In this document: piece by piece, positions 33,770 to 44,819 of the stretch
Layout of the letters: each line of letters begins with the position of its first letter
Numbering within the stretch: the first letter of the stretch is position 1
The notes under the pieces: model-generated
What the model was told of the DNA's origin: nothing
The model's input: the letters and a program-made list of their open reading frames with translations, nothing else
The model's database searches: none
Assembly (NCBI GenBank): GCA_026182355.1
Contig: JAPFBL010000006.1
Location: 7,468,501 to 7,532,500, forward strand
Direction: 5' to 3'
Source: Hermatobates lingyangjiaoensis
Taxonomy: Eukaryota > Arthropoda > Insecta > Hemiptera > Hermatobatidae
DNA length: 64,000 bases
Translations under genes and position numbers: made by a program

Positions 33770-34015
33770 TATACATATGAAATATAAAGTCCATTTTTCT
33801 GTAAAATATGAATTAATTTGATGCATGAAACGGTGTGGACTCCAGCGTGCCAACAAATTTTCAATGCACACCACCCACCCACACTCAAACAGACATCATC
33901 GAAAAAACGTGAAAAAATTACTCTGGGGACCTCGAAGTATATATAGATTTGTGAAGTTTTGAGATCGATTTTTCTTATGAACACTATACTTTACTTATCG
34001 TAAAGTAGAAATTGT
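33770..34015 (-). repeat. R1 repeat fragment, inverted
   Basis: Read on the minus strand: AGTAAAGTATAGTGTTCATA, ATCGATCTCAAAACTTC, GATGATGTCTGTTTGAGTG and GGGTGGGTGGGTGG, matching the R1 start at 11705 and 40570. Confidence 0.65.
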
Positions 34016-34860
34016 TACTGATAGTAAGATGATCTTTATCGTTTTCTTTCACTAAATTTTTCCAAGGGAAGGGGTATTATAGCACATTTTGCGAACTTAA
34101 AAAATGTTAGTCGATGAAAAAGTACTGGCTGAAATGAGTTCAAATTTTCCATAAATAATTACATATAGTTAGTGTGTTAACGATTAAAATCCAATCGTAG
34201 ATTTAATTAGTAATGTTTAACTAAAATTTAATTAGTCGATGCAATACGACTCTAAAATTATAAATTAAACTTAGAATAACTTCAAATTAAAAAATATCTT
34301 GGGATTGTGACGGATTCACACTTTTTTGACTAGCTCTTTTGGATAATGTCTGTCTGAAAGTTTCAGGGTGGATGTGAATTGAAAATTGTCTGAACCTTCC
34401 ACATATCACTTTGTTTAGAAATCTAAAGGACATCTAAAAGACCTTATAGATCTGCATGGTTGAAAAGCGCATTATATTTCAGTTATTGTGAAAAATGAGG
34501 ATACTTTATGCCTTATTGGCTGGTAATTTGAACTCCCACTTCTGGTGGTCCTATTAGCTTATCAGTTGCTATTCAAACATTATCTTTGTTTAATTAAAAA
34601 AATATACAAAGTATAATTGATCAAGTAAGTAAATTGATTGTCCATGAGTTTGATACTTCAAGTATATAGTGTTTCGCAATATAGACCACTCAATTTTTTA
34701 TTAATTCTTTAGTATTGCTGAGTTTATCCATCATATCCATTATCCATATTTTATCCATCAAATCTTGACAAAGTATGAGATCCTTAAAGCAATATGATTA
34801 TTTATGAATAGTCAGACGTTCTAAACTTCTTTACAAAATTTAAAAAGTTGTTACCAAAAC
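34016..34860. other. AT-rich DNA, no gene seen
   Basis: Nothing recognised. Confidence 0.4.
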
Positions 34861-35002
34861 AAAATGTTGGGAACTCCTACACTAATGAATAGAGAACCAA
34901 GCGGGAAACGAAGTTGGGAGGGAGTTACTGTTGATGACAGGTGGGTTTGTTGTTGTTATTGTCTCTGGAGGGGGCCTAAAGTGAAAGCCAAGATGGCGCT
35001 AG

Positions 35003-35040
35003 TATAAGAGACTAGATGACCATTGGGTCGGAACTCTCTT
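35003..35040 (+). promoter_or_regulatory. Gene E core promoter (TATA box in a GC-richer island)
   Basis: TATAAGA at 35003-35009 lies within a clearly less AT-rich patch (34900-35110). A start near 35033 (30 bases on, AACTCTC) leaves a leader of about 31 bases before the ATG at 35064. Confidence 0.5.
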
Positions 35041-35063
35041 CATATGCCACTAGTGGAGGAAAC

Positions 35064-35081
35064 ATGAGACCATCGCTACTG
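35064..35081 (+). CDS. Gene E, first exon (Met-Arg-Pro-Ser-Leu-Leu)
   Basis: Six codons ending exactly at a consensus donor CTG|GTGAGT, phase 0. The layout (TATA box, short leader, start codon close to a donor, first residues of what looks like a signal peptide) copies gene B. The hydrophobic continuation must lie in a downstream exon that I could not find before 38314. Confidence 0.45.
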
Positions 35082-35089
35082 GTGAGTCT

Positions 35090-36857
35090 GACACAGATTC
35101 CCAATGCACCGTCCTAGTAATCTTTTACCAATGCTTTCTTCACTATCTTTTCACGCAATGTTTTTTTTAATTTATTCCAAATATGCATTTATTTGTGCCA
35201 ACATTATTTACTAATTTTACGCAGATGAGTGATATATGATTAACCTTAAAGGTGTATATTAGGAAAAGTAAATGAATTCTACTGCCAAATATTCGATGCA
35301 TAGAATTAAAAATTAAAACATTGAAAGATTCTACCGTATCTTGCACTGATTAGCTGGCCTCTTAGGCCTCAGTTATTGTGTCAATATTATGAAAAATAAT
35401 GTTTTATTTGAAAAGTGTTTGGCTAATTTTTATTATTGCATCTTTGGAAATATCTTCTTTCAGAGATCATCTCAAAGCCACTTTTAGTAGTTAAGTTGTT
35501 GATAATAATGTTATGTACATAATACTTTATGGAAATTAATAACTATTGACTGTAGAACCTTCATGATATTTTGTGTACCTAATAGAGAATGCATACTGTA
35601 TCCAGTTATAATGTGATCACTATACTAATTATCAAGTTCCTAAAAAGCACTCATTTTTATGATCTGTTCTTGAAATAGCATTCCACCTGTTCTTCCTTTT
35701 TCTTTGAATGATGCGGCTTACTTTATGATTATTAATGGTGCAATGGGAAAAGTGGATTCACTATTTATCGATTGTCAAGTGCTATAGCTTGCTTTAAAAA
35801 TTGATTATAGTGAATATTATCTATGAACAGATGTTAGAAATACGGACTTAAACAATCCCTAATTCTAATAATAATAACAATTACCAAAAATAATAAATCC
35901 TCAATAAGAAGAAATTTAAGTTATCCTTTATGTTAATAATGTGCACAAAATAAGATTTTACATTCCATTAATGATTTCAGATTATTATTGCTTACATATA
36001 TAAACAAAACTTCAAAAAGCGATGATTCAAACAAATATATCATTTTCCATCAGGAGCAGTAAGTCTCTGATGATCTAAATATCATCTTGTTATTCGTTGT
36101 AAGACATAACTACTTTCTAAAGTGATTAAGCAGCCCGTAAGAAAAGTGTTTCATTATAGAGCCCAAATTTGAAGAACCATACTGTTATGGCCTTTGTATC
36201 TTAAGATAGTATTATGAATCCCTAGTTAGCGCTGAATCTTAATATTGTGATATATTTCGATTTGATATGTTACAAAAAAATGTTTGTTTATATAGTTTTT
36301 TAAAAGACTTGAAGAGTTAGAAATGACATTATTTAAATAGCTGGCGATTATAAAATCTGCAAGCAGTATTCTCCTATTAATTGACTTTTCTACTGGGAGT
36401 CGACTAATGGTTTTTTTTTAGTAATGGAATATCTCAGGTTCAGGATTTTTCCCCATTTCTAAAAAATCTTGTTTTCCATGTCCATGAATTCTATCAAATT
36501 TTAAAACATGCGCTAAGTATTTTGATATTATAACTGGAACAAAGTAAACAATCTAATGCTGTAATAGAATAAAAAAAAAATGAATTAACTTATTTCAACT
36601 AATAGTAAAATACCAAGGGTAGGAAATTTTTTGATGTTGAACTTGAGGATTTCATTTTTTTCAAATTATACATATTATTCAAAATAGGTTTCATTATGAT
36701 ATATGTTTCGAGACACGTATAAACTTCTCAAACGATATAACATTTTGGAATTAATTAATGCAGTAAATTTATAATTTTTTTTAAAAAAATTTATATCGTA
36801 TTTTAGTAGAGGAAAAGAAAATGTAATCTTCCCAAATTATACTTTGCTTGTTCAACA
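35090..36857. other. AT-rich DNA (putative gene E intron)
   Basis: Searched for an exon with a hydrophobic segment in phase 0; none found. Donor-like GTAAGT at 36057 and GTAAGA at 36134 have only tiny or stop-containing stretches before them. Confidence 0.35.
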
Positions 36858-37687
36858 AAGTTAGGATAGGTAATGTTTTTAGCAGACAGAAGAGGTTTGG
36901 AAGATTAATCGTGATGATGTGTTTGAGTGAGATGCACACCAAGTTAGGATAGGTAATGTTTTTAGCAGACAGAAGAGGTTTGGAAGATTAATCGTGATGA
37001 TGTGTTTGAGTGAGATGCACACCAAGTTAGGATAGGTAATGTTTTTAGCAGAAAGAAGAGATTTCGAAGATTAATCGTGATGATGTGTTTGAGTGAGATG
37101 CACACCAAGTTAGGATAGGTAATGTTTTTAGCAGACAGAAGAGATTTCGAAGATTAATCGTGATGATGTGTTTGAGTGAGATGCACACCAAGTTAGGATA
37201 GGTAATGTTTTTAGCAGACAGAAGAGGTTTGGAAGATTAATCGTGATGATGTGTTTGAGTGAGATGCACACCAAGTTAGGATAGGTAATGTTTTTAGCAG
37301 ACAGAAGAGATTTCGAAGATTAATCGTGATGATGTGTTTGAGTGAGATGCACATCAAGTTAGGATAGGTAATGTTTTTAGCAGACAGAAGAGGTTTGGAA
37401 GATTAATCGTGATGATGTGTTTGAGTGAGATGCACACCAAGTTAGGATAGGTAATGTTTTTAGCAGACAGAAGAGATTTCGAAGATTAATCGTGATGATG
37501 TGTTTGAGTGAGATGCACACCAAGTTAGGATAGGTAATGTTTTTAGCAGACAGAAGAGGTTTGGAAGATTAATCGTGATGATGTGTTTGAGTGAGATGCA
37601 CACCAAGTTAGGATAGGTAATGTTTTTAGCAGACAGAAGAGGTTTCGAAGATTAATCGTGATGATGTGTTTGAGTGAGATGCTCGAC
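36858..37687 (+). repeat. 83-bp minisatellite, ten units
   Basis: Ten head-to-tail copies start at 36858, 36941, 37024, 37107, 37190, 37273, 37356, 37439, 37522 and 37605, an exact 83-bp period. The unit begins AAGTTAGGATAGGTAATG and ends GTGAGATGCACACC. Units fall into two types by an internal site, GAGGTTTGG (A) or GAGATTTCG (B), in the order A A B B A B A B A, and the last unit is a hybrid (GAGGTTTCG). 83 is not a multiple of 3 and no frame runs through the array. Very few other differences, so the array is young or homogenised. Confidence 0.97.
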
Positions 37688-38313
37688 ACACCACACCAAC
37701 TGGATCACCAATAATTAAAATAAAATCTGCAATGTTTAATATAAAATCAATGCCCAGCATGGATTGGATTTAAAACATATCCCACCGTATTGAATATCTC
37801 AATGTCTAATTACAATTAATAACGTCAAATCATGTTTACAACGAAATTAAATAGTAATATTTTTTGTCCTATTCCTTTATAGTTTGCTTTATTCTGAGAT
37901 AAGTTTCTCAAAGATTTTACAAAAACAGGAACCACTTTGATGATTTTGTTATCTTTATTAGGAGATGATTAAACAGTATTTTAGATAATTGAGAAAGTCA
38001 GTTTGAATCTTCTGTAATATTCAGTTTTGTTACTTGTGTGAAATATTGTACATGTTTTTTGTAATATGAAATGTTTTTGTAAAAAAATAACACCGCTATT
38101 CATAGTGAATTGAACCATATTCATAGTTTTGTGCTTATTTGCATTAGAGTTACAGATGTTATATGTTTACATGGGGTGATTGTTAGCGATGCAACAAAAT
38201 ACTTATGTCAATAGTAACCTATGAAGCAGAAATCAGTAATACCTTGATTATTATGATTAATATTCTTAAAGGCATACAATTAGAAATACCAATCACGTTG
38301 TGATTTAACTCAG
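37688..38313. other. AT-rich DNA, no gene seen
   Basis: Nothing recognised between the minisatellite and the 38314 exon candidate. Confidence 0.4.
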
Positions 38314-38391
38314 GTCGCTGACGACTACCTTGGCCTTGTCGTGCCCGGCGAGGAGTCGGAAGCGGCATCATGGCGCGAGGAGATGCTTTAG
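38314..38391 (+). CDS. Candidate terminal exon, possibly of gene E
   Basis: The acceptor TGATTTAACTCAG is followed by 78 markedly GC-richer bases. Phase 0 gives VADDYLGLVVPGEESEAASW and five more residues to TAG at 38389-38391. In phase 1 an open frame of 34 codons is also available, basic and with an RKR site. The sharp composition change argues for selection on coding sequence. Direct joining to the first exon would leave no complete signal peptide, so at least one exon is missing or the two are unrelated. Confidence 0.35.
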   Translation, partial: VADDYLGLVVPGEESEAASWREEML

Positions 38392-38840
38392 GGATATGTC
38401 AAATATTATGAGAAGATAACAAAATGGATATGTCAAAAAAGTGTATTTACAAATAAACAGCCAATTTAATTAGTAATACTACTATAAATTATTGTAGTAT
38501 TGTAGTAATACTACTACAAATATTATTTGTAATAATATTCATACACAAATAACAAAGTTGGTAATAAAAACCTGAATCAAAAGTCGTAACAATAAAATCC
38601 TTCTTTCAATCCAAAACACTTCTTTTTATAATTTCAAAATTAAATTGTGCACCCTTTTTTTTTAAAAAAAAAGTTAGCAGTATTATTATTAGTGGTAATT
38701 TAAATGTATCTTGAATTTCGATAGTTTTCTAAACAAGTGTAAATAACTTCTTTTGGTTTAAAATTTTAATTCTAACTTTTGTGTGACATATTACTGGTCT
38801 TGGTCTATTTGTAAAATAAACTTTTTCTATTGTTTAACGA

Positions 38841-39030
38841 GGGGCTAGGTTTGCGCAGTGGCAATATGCTAGCCTATGGACTGGTAGATCCGAGGTTCAA
38901 TGCTCATTTTGGTCCTCTATTTATTCAAGCAGGAAGTGAATAAATCTGAGCTTGTCGATCCATGAGGACTTTAAGCAGTCGGCCTCGAACCTGTATGATG
39001 CCAGCTACTCGTTAAAGATCGCTACTCTAA
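38841..39030 (+). mobile_element. tRNA-derived SINE, copy 1
   Basis: GGTTTGCGCAGTGGCAATAT resembles an A-box region and CCGAGGTTCAATGC a B box. A body follows with CCTCTATTTATTCAAGCAGG, AGTCGGCCTCGAACCTGTAT and CTACTCGTTAAAGATCGCTA. The copy at 61690-61890 matches along its length, showing a repeat family, not a tRNA gene. Confidence 0.7.
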
Positions 39031-39244
39031 ATATACTTTAGTTGGACAACATTTATCGAACCAATGTAGTAGAATGTTCATTTTGTTTTATCACACAGGG
39101 CCAAGTTTCTTGTGTGTGTTGTTTGAGGGACTCAATTGCAAAACTAACCAAACCTATTAATTCGACTAGAAAGGAAAAAAAAATCCCACTGAAACGCAAA
39201 ACAAATAGAAAGCTAATTCATTTCTTGAAGTGATTGTGAGATTA

Positions 39245-39408
39245 TCAGTGTCTTCGTTCATTGATGTTATCAGCAAACCGCTCTAACAGATCCGCTGCAT
39301 GGTCCGATAGCTCAACAAACAATTCATGCCATGTTTTGTAGCAATTATTTGGGACCATGATAAATTGATTACCTTCACAATAAGCGGTAGTATTTCCGCC
39401 TACAATTG
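39245..39408 (-). CDS. Gene I, exon 2: small secreted protein, mature part
   Basis: On the minus strand, after the AG at 39410-39409, two bases complete the codon split by exon 1. 53 codons then run to TGA at 39245-39247. The residues are balanced and protein-like despite the AT-rich setting: one sequon (NTT), two Cys (AYCEG and NNCYK), then an amphipathic acidic helix (WHELFVELSDHAADLLERFA) and a basic end (NINERRH). The acceptor's pyrimidine tract is weak, but phase, composition and the signal peptide upstream agree. The whole precursor is 72 residues; two Cys could form one disulphide. No family recognised. Confidence 0.6.
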
Positions 39409-39562
39409 CTTATCTGATATCTACATAATAAGGCGAATATATTATATAATAACATTAACAATACTTCTTACTCAAATGGTTTTCTTTCTTCAAGAACCTT
39501 AAAGAAATTTCAGATACATAGGATATCTTATGTACAAATGTCATAGATGCACTTGCACTTAC

Positions 39563-39617
39563 TTCCACTAATTAGTACTACAAGTACATAAAATGTAGTA
39601 GATGCTTCGTCTGTCAT
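39563..39617 (-). CDS. Gene I, exon 1: signal peptide
   Basis: ATG at 39615-39617 gives MTDEASTTFYVLVVLISG and ends one base into the next codon at a perfect donor, GGAA|GTAAGTGC. Joined to exon 2 the leader continues ...LISGTIVG, a plausible cleavage region. The intron is 154 bp. The acidic residues before the hydrophobic core are unusual for a signal peptide, so an N-terminal anchor is an alternative. Confidence 0.6.
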
Positions 39618-39639
39618 TACTCTTTTTGCATCTGGTTAA

Positions 39640-39668
39640 TTGTAATAATCACGTTATCCGCTTTTATG
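39640..39668 (-). promoter_or_regulatory. Gene I TATA-like box
   Basis: CATAAAAG on the minus strand at 39668-39661. A start about 30 bases downstream leaves a leader near 20 bases, as in gene C. No TCAGT is seen. Confidence 0.4.
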
Positions 39669-40569
39669 GAATTAACAATATTACACTTGCTTGACAAATT
39701 GCTCTTTTGTTTTCGTACAAAAATTTACAGATTTTATTAGTAGTTAGTATGAGCTTATTTTATTTCTCAACGAAAGAGAAGTTGTATATTACATCCATAG
39801 AAATGGATGTATCAATGGTATGTTATCAACCCAAGATTAATCAATGCAGATTCTAAAGTATCCTTTCAAGAATTGTTTTTTGGTCCAAAAGATTTCAAAC
39901 TATTTATGAGCCAAAAATAATTACGTGCTTTAAGGAAGCAAGCACTAAATGTCCCAAAAACACAAACACACACATAAACATGTCTTAGATAAAAATGAAT
40001 TATCTCTGAGTGGGAAATAAGTTCTCGTAGAAACACAGGTGCTTTACAGTGTTCACTTTGACAAATGAATTAAAGAAATAAACAAAATGACTGTTAACTC
40101 TCTTGGAATTTCAAGCATTCAGGTCATAGTTCTAAAGAAACCAACATTATATCATTGTTATGGTTATATTGATGTCATGATTAAAATTTTCATAAACGGT
40201 GTTTTAACTATTGAAAGATGCAAAATCAAATATTATATTTTTTTTAAATATAATTTCATTTTTAATCTTCAAAAATAAAAGCTTGTACTGTTTTATAGAA
40301 GTTTGGCTCTATTGTAATACAACAATTGGATCGTTTAAATTGTTTACATCATTAATGCATTGGTAAATCTGCATTAAAAAAAATTAACATTTTTGTTCAG
40401 TCAAAATATTGAATTATCATTAATCTAAAAAATAAATTATGACTCCAAATGGTATTAATGGATGGGCACGAAATTTGAACAAGATATGGGATACTTTTGT
40501 CAGAATAAATGAAATGTCTTATTAGTCCAGTTCCGTGACATGTAGGCATCCAACTTAGGATTTTACACC
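39669..40569. other. AT-rich DNA, no gene seen
   Basis: 5' flank of gene I; nothing recognised except a short CA run near 39960-39975. Confidence 0.4.
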
Positions 40570-40699
40570 CTTTTATTACTTTCCAAGAAGTAAGGTATAG
40601 TGATCGTGAAAAAAATTCGATCTCGAGATTTTGACGGAATTATATGTTTTGAAGTCTCAGAAGTTTTATCGTTTTATTATGTTTTCTCGATGATGTCTA

Positions 40700-40731
<32 letters not shown>

Positions 40732-41650
40732 GGCGAGTGTGTTAGCATTGCTTGTTACCACGCTAAAAAGGGGCCCCATAGTGTAGATGATCCCTATAGT
40801 TTGGGAAGAATTATGCATGACGGGAAAGTCACTTTTTTTTGCCAAAAACCGGTTTTTAGAAAACTCTTTTTCTCCTAAACTGCTAACTTTAGGAGTTTTG
40901 AAATTTTGGCATTATCTTTGAGGTTACAAATGCAATAAACGAAAAATATATTCAAAATGTTAAAGCAACGGGAAATATGTTTTCTATCTAAAGATAGAAC
41001 ATTATGTGGAGAATAGGTTGAGATATTTTTTTTAAAATTGCATTCTTCAAAGGGGTGTTACAGTACGATTTCTGTTTTCAGAAATTCTTTTTTGACGCTA
41101 AAGAGCTCATTAAAAAATCATGAAAAGTTAACCAGAAATGGAACAAAAAATTAGCAAGTTATAAAAAAATTTCATGAAATTTCAATCACGGAAAAGATCG
41201 ATAAAACCATAAGAACTATTTGTTTATCCTAGACTAAGGGATCACCTGGTATACTTGTCGAATTTTTGATACTTTTTTCCAGTGTTTACATTGACTAAGA
41301 AATTTTTTGAGCCAATCCACTGAGATAAAATTGATGTTTATAATGGAAAAATTTAAATAATTTATTGACTTATATGAGATAAAAGAGCAATAATATTATT
41401 ATATGTAAAAAATCACCGCCAATAAACATAAATATTTATTGCATTCGTTGGTACGATAGATTTGTCTCACAAAATGCTATAATCAATCTATATTTTGTAC
41501 TCTTGATCAAAAATTGATATCAGTTGTAAATTATTTTGGTTTGTGAATTATAGTATCATAAGGTAAAATTGATTGTGAGGAATGGCCTCTTTCCTCAAGA
41601 AAGAGGAGTTGTTTCTTGACAAGTATTCAGAATTTTCACTATTCTAGTCT
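40570..41650 (+). repeat. R1 dispersed repeat, full-length-type copy
   Basis: Matches 11705-12855 over its length, including GGTATAGTGATCGTGAAAAA, TCGATCTCGAGATTTTGACG, GGGAAGAATTATGCATGACG, TTTATCCTAGACTAAGGGAT and the 3' block ending TTTTCACTATTCTAGTCT. Contains (TG)n at about 40702-40723. Several 1-10 bp indels distinguish the copies. Confidence 0.75.
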
Positions 41651-42580
41651 AGTAGTTCATATTTATCATTTTTAAAAATTTCAAGGTTCCAGATGTAAAA
41701 GTTTGAAATTATACTGAATAGCAGGCTTTGGCTTTGATTTGAGTATGTAAAATGGCTAATTACTAATATATTTTTTCTCAATATACATTCAAAGCAACCA
41801 TATAGCAGAGTACAATAGGCAGGAAAATAATCACTCACTCAGAGTGAATTGGTATATATGATTTTTGACAAATAAAAAGAGAGGTGGTTTTTATTAACTA
41901 CTAAAAGCTCATGAAACTCCCAGTATAGTAATTCTATAAAAGACCAAAAATTTAAACATCATTCAAAATTGACAAAAATCTATGAAGAAAAATAAATGAC
42001 ATTATCTGACATCTTAAATTAAGAATTATCGTAAAACGACATTTTTTCTTAGATCTTTCTGCCATTTGTCAGACCAAATAGGAATATTTTCAAGTTTTAA
42101 ATGTGAAAATTTGTCTTAAATATTTATTGTAGAAATAGGTCAAATTATACTTATGATATTATATGCATCAGTGGTGTGATATTCAAAATTGATAAGTGAA
42201 TCAATCACTATCTGTACTACATCCAGGAATAAAAGACTAATAAACATCTCCCATTTAGACATTTATATTATACCTAAATGGAACATTATTTATTATATAC
42301 TCAAGAAGTATGATATTATGTTGACTTATAGTAAAGTTGAGTGTAGGACACTCCAAATTTTTTTTATTACCACCAGATCCAATGTTTCTGTTAATTCTTC
42401 TACAAAAATTTATAAATTTATGGGTATAACCTATAAGTTTATGTTACATTCACACATGTGAAGTGATAAAGATTGTATAAGAAAAGCACCATGCATTCAA
42501 TTATAATTAATAAGCTTTAATTAATTATAATAAGCTTTGTTTCTTATTTTATTCTTTTTAAACATTCTATAAAATAGTTT
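41651..42580. other. AT-rich DNA, no gene assigned
   Basis: A segment near 42330-42360 (AGTAAAGTTGAGTGTAGGAC, ACTCCAAATTTT) recurs at about 48065 and 7945 and probably marks the untranslated 3' part of the LINE family. Otherwise nothing. Confidence 0.35.
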
Positions 42581-42582
42581 AG

Positions 42583-42584
<2 letters not shown>

Positions 42585-42617
<33 letters not shown>
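42585..42617 (+). repeat. (TA)n tract
   Basis: TA run immediately before a P1 copy. Confidence 0.9.
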
Positions 42618-42622
<5 letters not shown>

Positions 42623-42634
42623 TTTATATTAACT

Positions 42635-42742
42635 GACCCAACAGAGTCAGTTGGGTTTTTAACTTTGACGAAGACCGCTTGTTACGGTTGAAAGATCTTA
42701 GTCTTGTTTTCCCATTTTCTTATTGTGGTTTGATCATTGATA
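42635..42742 (+). repeat. P1 repeat end
   Basis: CAGTTGGGTTTTTAACTTTG, ACGAAGACCGCTTGTTACGG, TTGAAAGATCTTAGTCTTG and TTATTGTGGTTTGATCATTG, the right arm of the 20424 foldback. Confidence 0.75.
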
Positions 42743-43575
42743 TATGTATATATATATATATTTAAAAACGTTATATCTGATTTCACTTTACTTAGCTTTG
42801 TTGAATGTTTTTCCAAACTTCAAAACTTTTTCCTCAATTCAAGGTTATTCAAATCAAAGATTAGATCACCAAACTTTTTCAAATTTGTATTTAACATGTT
42901 TCGGTGCTTCATATATCATCTTCAGAATTATCAACTATAGTATACTTAGCATGAATTAATATAAAAAACAAATTAAGTAAATACACTAATGAAGTAAACA
43001 TTCTAAGCAGGTTACACAGCCAGGTGTGACGTGTTGATATCAATATCTGCATGTCCTGAGATCCCTGACAGGTCTGATGTTTTATCTACTGCAGAGCTTG
43101 AACAATGCTGGTTACATCCTATTTTCATCCTACCATCCCGTCTCCCTCTCACATGCTTGAGATTTCCAAACAAGCACGCTGGTTACAGAAATTTTCTTTT
43201 TTTTTTTCGTTTATATTTGGACTTTTCTGAAGGATGTATAATGCTCCGAGTCTTTTATGTCGTCTTTATTTCGTTATTTCAAGTTTTTATTTCGTCTTTT
43301 TCTGTCACTATTATTTTGGTATTGTTAACAAGAGTTCCCTGGACATTTTTGTTTTGTGCATCTTTTGTAGGATGTTCGTTTGGGGCTCTTGTAACCAGAT
43401 CCATAGTCAGGCTCCTATAAAGGGAAGTGACAGTCGATCCTATATATGAGGAATTTAGAAAATCAGAGTTTCCTAGTGAACATTAGAACGCATATACTAA
43501 ATTCGTTAGTTTCAAAGGCTCTTTCTCTCCTGCTGGTTCCATATGATATGTTGCATAGAAGTATGTTTCTGTTTT
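42743..43575. other. Less AT-rich block, no gene assigned
   Basis: 43030-43440 is GC-richer than its surroundings and open over 129 codons on the plus strand, but that frame lacks an ATG and changes character half way (hydrophobic F/V/L run). A retroelement remnant is likely; the segment TTTTCTGAAGGATGTATAAT resembles Penelope-type ends. Confidence 0.3.
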
Positions 43576-43576
43576 A

Positions 43577-43579
<3 letters not shown>

Positions 43580-43634
<55 letters not shown>
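43580..43634 (+). repeat. (TA)n tract
   Basis: Longest TA run in the window, about 27 units. Confidence 0.95.
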
Positions 43635-43636
<2 letters not shown>

Positions 43637-43674
43637 TTAAGGGCTACTTCCAACTTTTACGAATATATATATAT

Positions 43675-43792
43675 AATCAAACTGCAGTATGAAATGGGAA
43701 AAGAAGACCAAGATCCTTGATGAAGACCGCTTGTTAATGTTGAAAGACCTTAGTCTTGTTTTCCCATTTCTTATTGTGGTTTGATCATTGTA
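43675..43792. repeat. P1 foldback, short loop
   Basis: AATCAAACTGCAGTATGAAA, GGGAAAAGAAGACCAAGATC then the inverse GACCTTAGTCTTGTTTTCCC, ATTGTGGTTTGATCATT. Confidence 0.75.
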
Positions 43793-43799
43793 TATATGG

Positions 43800-44450
43800 T
43801 ATTTGTAAATATGTTAACAACTAATGCATTCTTTTTGTAGTTGTTGCATTCTTTTACACATTTAAAATAAATATCAGAAAACTGCTGCAAATCATATGAA
43901 TTAAAAAACTAGAGTTACAGTTCAGATTTTAAGATATAAACTATTCTACATAACTGAAACAATACTTGTTTGTAAATCGGTTTTAAGTAGGTTAGGCAAA
44001 TATAAATACACTCGTTTTTGAAGGCCATCAACAAATTCATCATTAATGAGGTCTAACAAATCATTTCATTGTTTTACTAAATAGGACAGAAAAACATTTA
44101 AAAATAATTTATAATTAATATTTCTGGAAAGTTATGCTTGCGAAAAAACAAACCATACCATAATTTTGTATTGGAGTTTTATCAAAATATAAAATTTTTT
44201 CTTGAAACAAAAGAACAAGCACACCATCTAAAATGTTATTAAAAAATAAAAAAAAATTGTTCACCCAAAACATTAATTATAAAAATACCAAAGCAAAAGT
44301 AGTAAGGATTGTATCCAAAATCTGATCAAAATTACGATTAAAATTAGTAACCTTAATTTATTTTTAACCTCTTTCAACCTAAATGTAAAATGACAAAGAA
44401 TAGTTGTAGAATGATAATTAAATTGTTATAATGAAGTAATGTTTAAAATC
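43800..44450. other. AT-rich DNA, no gene seen
   Basis: Nothing recognised. Confidence 0.4.
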
Positions 44451-44452
44451 GT

Positions 44453-44484
<32 letters not shown>

Positions 44485-44489
44485 TAATT

Positions 44490-44760
44490 GATATAGTTTC
44501 TCGACCACTGATATTTCAAATTTACATAAGGGGTAATTGAGGATTTTGGTCATAAAACATACAACTCCTGATCATCAGCCTTGAGGATTTTGGTCATAAA
44601 ACATACAATTCCTGATCATCAGCCTGAGGATTTTGGTCATAAAACATACAACTCCTGATCATCAGCCTATCAGGCCCGATCATCAGGCTGATGATCAGGA
44701 GTTGTATGTTTTATGACCAAAATCCTCAATAACCCCTTATGTGAATTTATAATATTATAA
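44490..44760. repeat. P2 array: three direct copies plus one inverted copy
   Basis: A unit of about 43-45 bases (GAGGATTTTGGTCATAAAAC then ATACAACTCCTGATCATCAG) occurs three times in tandem at about 44530-44670. A fourth, inverted copy ends at about 44732, with a GATCATCAGGCTGATGATC palindrome at the turn. Flanked by AATTTACATAAGGGGTAATT and its inverse. Confidence 0.85.
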
Positions 44761-44819
44761 TATATATTTATTTTACAACTGACATGACAACTTACTTTTT
44801 TCTGGAGTTCGAATTAGAG

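Noticed and set aside
43031..43420. Plus-strand 129-codon frame
   Set aside because: Lacks an ATG, changes composition midway and has no splice signals; likely retroelement-derived.
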